From the NCBI GenBank assembly GCA_946481475.1, contig CAMLOB010000347.1, forward strand, positions 1 to 5,136: 5,136 bases of DNA. Reading direction: 5' to 3'. The notes under the pieces are model-generated. The model saw only the letters and a list, made by a program, of their open reading frames with translations. It was not told where the DNA came from and searched no databases. Positions 1-5,136 of the stretch are shown here, one piece after another (position 1 is the stretch's first letter; every line of letters begins with the position of its first letter). The stretch is from an uncultured Chlorobiota bacterium (GTDB lineage: Bacteria; Bacteroidota; Kapaibacteriia; OLB7). The translations under genes were made by a program, and so were the position numbers.

Positions 1-2202
<2,202 letters not shown>

Positions 2203-2225
2203 ACGATGCTCCGTCAATCTATGTA

Positions 2226-2231
2226 TGTATA
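2226..2231 (-). promoter_or_regulatory. Possible -10 element for acnA
   Basis: Read on the minus strand, TATACA lies 23 bases before the acnA ATG and matches the sigma-70 -10 consensus TATAAT at four of six positions. I see no convincing -35 hexamer 16-18 bases further upstream. The element lies in a short ATAC tandem (ATACATACATAG on this strand), so the match may be chance. It would give a 5' leader of only about 15-20 bases, just long enough for the GGAG ribosome binding site. Confidence 0.25.
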
Positions 2232-2273
2232 GCCTGATGAACGCTGTTTGCGGGGTGCGAAGAATACCGCAAC

Positions 2274-2291
2274 AAGGAGGTCTGAAGCATG
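2274..2291 (+). promoter_or_regulatory. Consensus Shine-Dalgarno followed by ATG, without a recognisable gene
   Basis: AAGGAGGT at 2274-2281 is complementary to the usual 3' end of 16S rRNA and lies seven bases before an ATG at 2289, an ideal arrangement and stronger than that of any recognised gene here. The frame from this ATG runs 130 codons to 2681, overlapping the first 173 bases of the TPR gene in another frame. Its translation (starting [18 protein letters not shown]) resembles nothing I know, and the overlapping part looks like an out-of-frame shadow. It could be a leader peptide, a remnant of a longer 5' end of the TPR gene separated by a frameshift, or coincidence. Confidence 0.35.
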
Positions 2292-2508
2292 CTCTTCTGT
2301 TTGTGTTCCGTCGCGTCGGACGGGATGTGCTCCACCGGTAAGGTAAAGCGTACCAGAATACGAAATCTTCCCGAAAAGATGCAGAGAGGGGGGAAGGGGA
2401 AATCCGGGATCACACGAACTTACAGTGGAGTGCGTCGCGCGGGGTCTTGCTCCCGGCTTGTGTATCTGCGGGAAGATATCCTATTTTCTGCACGACACGG
2501 GAAATCTC

Positions 2509-4512
2509 ATGGATCCGACATTCGCTCTCTACCGGGCACAACAACTCGATATGGCCACGCTTCGTTCCCTGTTGCGGAAACGGCGGTCGGCCGCGATACC
2601 GGAGCCGCTTGCCGAACGAATCAGGCACCGCGAACCCCGCATCCTCGAGCGGGATGCACCGGAACTCTATCAGACTTTTGAACAACTTGCCGACCATGCC
2701 GAGCGGGAACTGGAGGATGCCGGCATTACGCTTGAGGAACCTGATCAGGGGGTAACCGAACGGCTGACCTCGGCGGAGCGACTTCGGGTGACCGATTTCG
2801 CCGCTCTGCTCTGCTGGCAAGGGGGAGTGTTGAAGTACCTGGGCCGGATAGAGGAAGGTCTGGCTGCGGTCGATGCCGGCCTTGCCTGGGCCGGGCGGGG
2901 GGGGGACTTCCGCCAGAGGGCCATCCTCGGCAGGATGAAAGGGGAGCTCCTCTGGGGAAAGAACGCTCTCGACGGTATGGTGACGGTGCTGCGCCGGGCT
3001 GTGGCCGATGCACGGCAAGGGGGACACGCTCTGGAACAGGCCGGAGGACTGGCTGATCTCGGCAGTGTTCTGGGATTGCAGGGGAAGATCGAGGAGTCGG
3101 AGAAGGCGATCGAATCCGGATTTTCCCTGCTGGAGCATGAAGTTGACGGTCTTGATGAGAAACGCCTTCGCGCCCTTTTCCTGATGAATCGTGCGGCCAA
3201 TCAGGAACATACCGGAGGGTTCGCGCAGAGCATCGCAACGCACCGGAAAATTCTGCGGCTGACCAGTGAGGAGCAGAGTCCGGATATTTGTGCCCGGGTC
3301 CACTACAGTCTCAGCCAGCTCTATTTCCGCATCGAGCAGGATGAAATGTCCCTTGAGGAATCGATCGGAGCCTCCCGTCTCTTCGAAGGTGCCGGTGAAA
3401 TGACCGAACTTGGGTTCACAAGGATCGGAATGGCGGCTGTCCACCATCGTCTCGGCGATCTCTCCAGTGCGCTCGAGATGACGGAGCGGGCCGAATCCTG
3501 TATCGGGGTTGAAGGTTCTCCCCAGCACATCGAAGTCCTGATTCGCAAGGGGAACATCCTTTGCTGGCAGGAGAACTACGACGAGGCCGAGCAAGTGCTG
3601 CAGAAGGTGGTCGACTACTGTTCGGTGCAGAACAACCCGGTGTTCGGTCCGATCGCCCGGGGTATGTTGGCCGATGTGGCGATGCGTCGGGAGGATTACA
3701 AGCTGGCCGAACGATGCTATACCGATGTTATAGAGGGATACGAACATTCGGCGTACGAGCATCTGAGGTTGAGACTCCACCGGACAAAGGCCGTGCTGGA
3801 ACAGATGCGGCTGGATGAGGCTTGGGAGACGCTGCAGGAGATCGATGAGGGAATGCGGACCTATCCCTACGATTACGTTCATCTTCTTCACCACAAGGCC
3901 CGTATCTGCGAACTGCGGGGAGACCTGCAGGAGGCCCTCCGGATCGAGCGGGAGGCGGCCAGACAGGAGCGACGGAATGTCGCGGAAAAGACGACGAAAA
4001 CCTTTCAGTCGGCCCGGGTCACTGCCGACATCAGGGCACTTGAGATGGAGGTGGAGATCGAGAAGGAGCGCCGGCAGCGTGTGGAGAAGGAGCTGGTGGC
4101 GGCCGTTGTCGAGATCGGCGACCAGCGCCAGTTGATCACCTCGGCGGTGGAACAATTGCGGAAGATGATTGCCGAGAAGATGGAGCAGGAGGAGGGTGAT
4201 CGGCAGATCCTGACACCATTGCGTTCTCTTCTGAAGGAACTTGACACTACCCCTTCTTCCCATGCTCTGTCGGTGGTCTTCCTTCAGGGAACCGACGACG
4301 ATTTCTTCCGGCGGCTGCGTGAGCAGTGGCCGGAACTGACCTCGAAACAGGAACGATTGTGCGGTCTTATCAAGGCCGGACTGAATTCAAGGGAAGTGGA
4401 AACTCTTCTGGAACTGAAGCCGGAAGGGCTGAAAGCCCTGAGAAAGCGTCTCAGAAAAGCGCTCGGACTTGTCCAGGGGGAAAATCTGGAAAAATTCGTT
4501 GCGGAAGTATAA
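2509..4512 (+). CDS. Cytosolic TPR/coiled-coil protein with C-terminal LuxR-like helix-turn-helix
   Basis: Likely a transcriptional regulator of 667 residues. TPR-like helix pairs run from about residue 95 to 490, with units starting near 95, 174, 258, 302, 341, 381, 418 and 457; the clearest are 302-331 (GMAAVHHRLGDLSSALEM), 341-371, 381-413 and 457-489. A charged coiled coil follows at about 484-579 (EVEIEKERRQRVEKEL). The C-terminus (596-654) has DDDFFRRLREQWPELTS, then LCGLIKAGLNSREVETLL and LKALRKRLRKALGL, matching the GerE/LuxR-like DNA-binding domain of FCB-group TPR regulators. Many relatives carry a signal peptide and a membrane helix between TPR and coiled coil; neither is visible here, so a cytosolic location is inferred. 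Partners, ligand and target genes are unknown. ATG 2509 was chosen because the family-like sequence begins there and a weak GGGA lies six bases upstream; the frame is open back to 2347, with a GTG at 2425 and a later ATG at 2551 as alternatives. A nine-G run lies at codons 130-133. A terminator follows the stop closely. Confidence 0.88.
   Translation: MDPTFALYRAQQLDMATLRSLLRKRRSAAIPEPLAERIRHREPRILERDAPELYQTFEQLADHAERELEDAGITLEEPDQGVTERLTSAERLRVTDFAALLCWQGGVLKYLGRIEEGLAAVDAGLAWAGRGGDFRQRAILGRMKGELLWGKNALDGMVTVLRRAVADARQGGHALEQAGGLADLGSVLGLQGKIEESEKAIESGFSLLEHEVDGLDEKRLRALFLMNRAANQEHTGGFAQSIATHRKILRLTSEEQSPDICARVHYSLSQLYFRIEQDEMSLEESIGASRLFEGAGEMTELGFTRIGMAAVHHRLGDLSSALEMTERAESCIGVEGSPQHIEVLIRKGNILCWQENYDEAEQVLQKVVDYCSVQNNPVFGPIARGMLADVAMRREDYKLAERCYTDVIEGYEHSAYEHLRLRLHRTKAVLEQMRLDEAWETLQEIDEGMRTYPYDYVHLLHHKARICELRGDLQEALRIEREAARQERRNVAEKTTKTFQSARVTADIRALEMEVEIEKERRQRVEKELVAAVVEIGDQRQLITSAVEQLRKMIAEKMEQEEGDRQILTPLRSLLKELDTTPSSHALSVVFLQGTDDDFFRRLREQWPELTSKQERLCGLIKAGLNSREVETLLELKPEGLKALRKRLRKALGLVQGENLEKFVAEV
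2888..2905 (+). repeat. G-rich tract with nine consecutive G, quadruplex-capable
   Basis: The coding strand reads GGGCCGGGCGGGGGGGGG, giving four G-triplets with loops of two, one and one to three bases, which fits the canonical intramolecular G-quadruplex pattern. It would also be present in the mRNA. The run at 2897-2905 is nine G. The tract encodes G129-R-G-G and the first base of D133, in a turn between the first two TPR-like helix regions. The reading frame is TPR-like on both sides, so the nine-G version is the in-frame one. Confidence 0.85.
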
Positions 4513-4516
4513 CGGA

Positions 4517-4574
4517 AGCCGACGGAGCTCCGCCGCTCGGCCGAATTTTATTCCCCTGTGCCGTTCCGTCGGCT
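4517..4574. repeat. Perfect 10-bp inverted repeat overlapping the terminator
   Basis: AGCCGACGGA at 4517-4526 is the exact reverse complement of TCCGTCGGCT at 4565-4574, with 38 bases between. Pairing extends inward by a G-U and a C-G pair to 12. The left arm is the same sequence as the left arm of the terminator hairpin, so in RNA the two structures exclude each other. Confidence 0.7.
4518..4552 (+). terminator. Probable intrinsic terminator of the TPR regulator gene
   Basis: Five bases after the TAA stop, GCCGACGG (4518-4525) can pair with CCG (4533-4535) and TCGGC (4537-4541), an 8-bp GC-rich stem with one bulged C and a 7-base loop. Three bases later comes ATTTTATT (4545-4552). The stem, its closeness to the stop codon and the T-rich tail fit a Rho-independent terminator. 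The interrupted T-tract makes it moderate rather than strong. Confidence 0.6.
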
Positions 4575-4759
4575 GATCTCTCGGGAAAGGTTCCCACACC
4601 CCCCGGATGCCCCCTTCTCCAATTCGTTCTCTCCTTTCTTTCCGCTCTATGTTGGGCTCTCTGTCGGGAAGGCAGAGGTGACGGGCTTGAGGAATGCAAT
4701 GCTTTCCCGTTCACTGTCGCGACCGTTCGCCTTGCCGACGGAGAAATTCAATCAATGTA

Positions 4760-4781
4760 ATTCTCATAACATTCTCATAAC
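4760..4781 (+). promoter_or_regulatory. Perfect 11-bp tandem repeat, possible response-regulator (PHO-box-like) site
   Basis: ATTCTCATAAC occurs twice back to back (4760-4770, 4771-4781), about 40 bases before the LamG start codon. An 11-bp period is one helical turn and is the arrangement bound by OmpR/PhoB-family regulators as head-to-tail dimers. The E. coli PHO box is CTGTCAT plus four AT-rich bases, repeated; here each half is TTCTCAT plus AACA or AACT, five of seven core positions matching. That regulator identity is inferred; only the repeat is directly seen. Confidence 0.5.
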
Positions 4782-4798
4782 TGTGTTGTATCAGTTAT
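4777..4798. promoter_or_regulatory. 7-bp inverted repeat, operator-like
   Basis: ATAACTG (4777-4783) and CAGTTAT (4792-4798) are perfect reverse complements separated by the eight bases TGTTGTAT. The 22-bp element overlaps the second copy of the 11-bp tandem repeat, and a further AGTTATC copy sits at 4815-4821 across the end of the ribosome binding site spacer. The layout suits a dimeric regulator or a short RNA hairpin, but function is not shown. Confidence 0.45.
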
Positions 4799-4822
4799 CA
4801 GCTGTATAGCAGGGAGTTATCT

Positions 4823-5136
4823 ATGTTCAGATATGCGGATCGCATCTGTGTGGCATTTGTGGTACTCCTTCTCCTTTCAACACAAGTCCTTCCCGCGCAG
4901 TATTCCGGCAATGCTCTCTTTCTGGATTCCACCGGGAGCTATGCGTCGTCGACCATACCGCTCGCCATGCGGATCTCGCCGGGAGATGCCTATACCCTGG
5001 AAGCCTGGGTCTACGCCGACGCGGACAACTTCGTGATCGTCTCCGGTTTCGACGGAACAAAGCGAACCTGGGGGCTGAGCGTCGGTCCCTTCGAGTACTG
5101 CGCTTCCTGCAGCGATCCGGTCTCGGTGACCCGTGC
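4823..5136 (+). CDS. Secreted LamG-like (concanavalin-fold) protein, N-terminal part
   Basis: The first 104 codons are present and the gene runs off the window. AGGGAG at 4811-4816 lies six bases before the ATG and supports this start. Residues 1-25 form a signal peptide: R3 and R7, a hydrophobic core CVAFVVLLLL, and a probable signal peptidase I cleavage after LPA (residue 25). The mature part begins QYSGNALFLDSTGSYASS and continues with DAYTLEAWVYADADNFVIVS and WGLSVG, the opening strands of a LamG/jelly-roll sugar- or protein-binding domain (Laminin_G_3 type, where AFTLEAWV-like motifs recur). A CASC motif at 93-96 could form a disulfide outside the cytoplasm. Such domains usually serve in adhesion or glycan binding in large surface proteins; whether a sorting signal follows cannot be seen. 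It has its own AT-rich upstream region and probably its own promoter. Confidence 0.85.
   Translation, partial: MFRYADRICVAFVVLLLLSTQVLPAQYSGNALFLDSTGSYASSTIPLAMRISPGDAYTLEAWVYADADNFVIVSGFDGTKRTWGLSVGPFEYCASCSDPVSVTR

Larger units (their letters stand above)
2203..2508. other. Divergent intergenic region between acnA and the TPR regulator
   Basis: This 306-base stretch must hold the control signals for both flanking genes. Seen in it: the acnA ribosome binding site and weak -10; an orphan Shine-Dalgarno plus ATG at 2274-2291; an 8-bp palindrome AGCATGCT at 2286-2293 overlapping that ATG; a hairpin at 2306-2325 (7-bp stem with one G-U pair, 6-base loop, no following T-run); and a purine-rich stretch at 2384-2403 with a run of six G (2388-2393). 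I found no clear promoter for the TPR gene. Short open frames here lack support as genes. Confidence 0.6.
4553..4822. other. Intergenic region upstream of the LamG gene
   Basis: This 270-base stretch has no gene I can support. The first 190 bases contain the right arm of the inverted repeat above, a 5-bp hairpin GGGAA/TTCCC at 4583-4595 and a 7-bp hairpin (one G-U pair, loop GGGAA) at 4659-4677, neither followed by a T-run. The last 80 bases are markedly more AT-rich and hold the repeat array described separately, which is where the promoter of the LamG gene is expected. I could not assign a convincing -35/-10 pair. Confidence 0.55.

Noticed and set aside
2306..2325. Hairpin in the divergent region as a terminator
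   Set aside because: The stem is sound but no T-run follows it on either strand.
2388..2399. G-quadruplex in the purine-rich leader of the TPR gene
   Set aside because: Only two G-runs (six and four G) are close together; four separate triplets with loops cannot be drawn without using a distant third run.
2219..2413. 64-codon minus-strand frame upstream of acnA
   Set aside because: It has no recognisable domain, occupies the likely acnA promoter region, and gives no family resemblance.
2410..4263. 617-codon open frame on the minus strand opposite the TPR gene
   Set aside because: Antisense shadow for the same reason; it is rich in leucine, proline and histidine with no domain, and the plus strand encodes recognisable TPR and helix-turn-helix sequence.
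4326..4760. Small plus-strand frames at the end of the TPR gene and into the intergenic region (also 4558-4809)
   Set aside because: The first is mostly an out-of-frame reading of the helix-turn-helix region; the second starts at a GTG with no Shine-Dalgarno sequence. Neither resembles a known protein, and they run through the terminator and repeat array.
4804..4810. GTATAGC as a -10 element for the LamG gene
   Set aside because: It lies only 12 bases before the start codon, so transcription would begin within or after the ribosome binding site, and no -35 partner is visible.

Overview
The window holds two incomplete genes at its edges and one complete gene between them. Overall base composition is GC-rich in the genes, with a short AT-rich patch just before the last gene. 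The middle gene, a TPR/coiled-coil protein ending in a LuxR-like helix-turn-helix, is of a type common in the Bacteroidota/Chlorobiota (FCB) group. A secreted LamG-like protein next to it fits the same kind of organism. This placement is an inference from gene content; there is no rRNA or other marker here, and I would not name a genus.

Region by region: (1) positions 1-2202, minus strand: aconitate hydratase of the AcnA type, complete at its N-terminus and cut by the window edge early in the C-terminal swivel domain. All three iron-sulfur cluster cysteines are present. (2) 2203-2508: a 306-base divergent intergenic region. It contains a weak -10-like element for acnA and a consensus Shine-Dalgarno sequence with an ATG that does not lead into a recognisable gene. 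(3) 2509-4512, plus strand: a 667-residue cytosolic TPR regulator with a G-rich, quadruplex-capable tract containing nine consecutive G in its coding sequence. (4) 4513-4822: about 310 bases with a plausible intrinsic terminator right after the TPR gene, a competing inverted repeat, and an array of GTTAT/ATAAC elements. The array includes a perfect 11-bp tandem repeat that resembles a response-regulator site. (5) 4823 to the end, plus strand: the start of an exported LamG-like protein with a clear signal peptide and ribosome binding site.

How the parts relate: acnA and the TPR regulator are divergently transcribed and could share control signals, but nothing in the sequence proves that. The LamG gene sits behind the TPR gene's terminator and has its own upstream region, so it is probably a separate, regulated transcription unit. 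I see no mobile element, CRISPR array, tRNA or rRNA. I did not find convincing evidence of a wholly new system. The most unusual features are the G-tract in the regulator, the orphan Shine-Dalgarno start, and the phased repeat array before the LamG gene.
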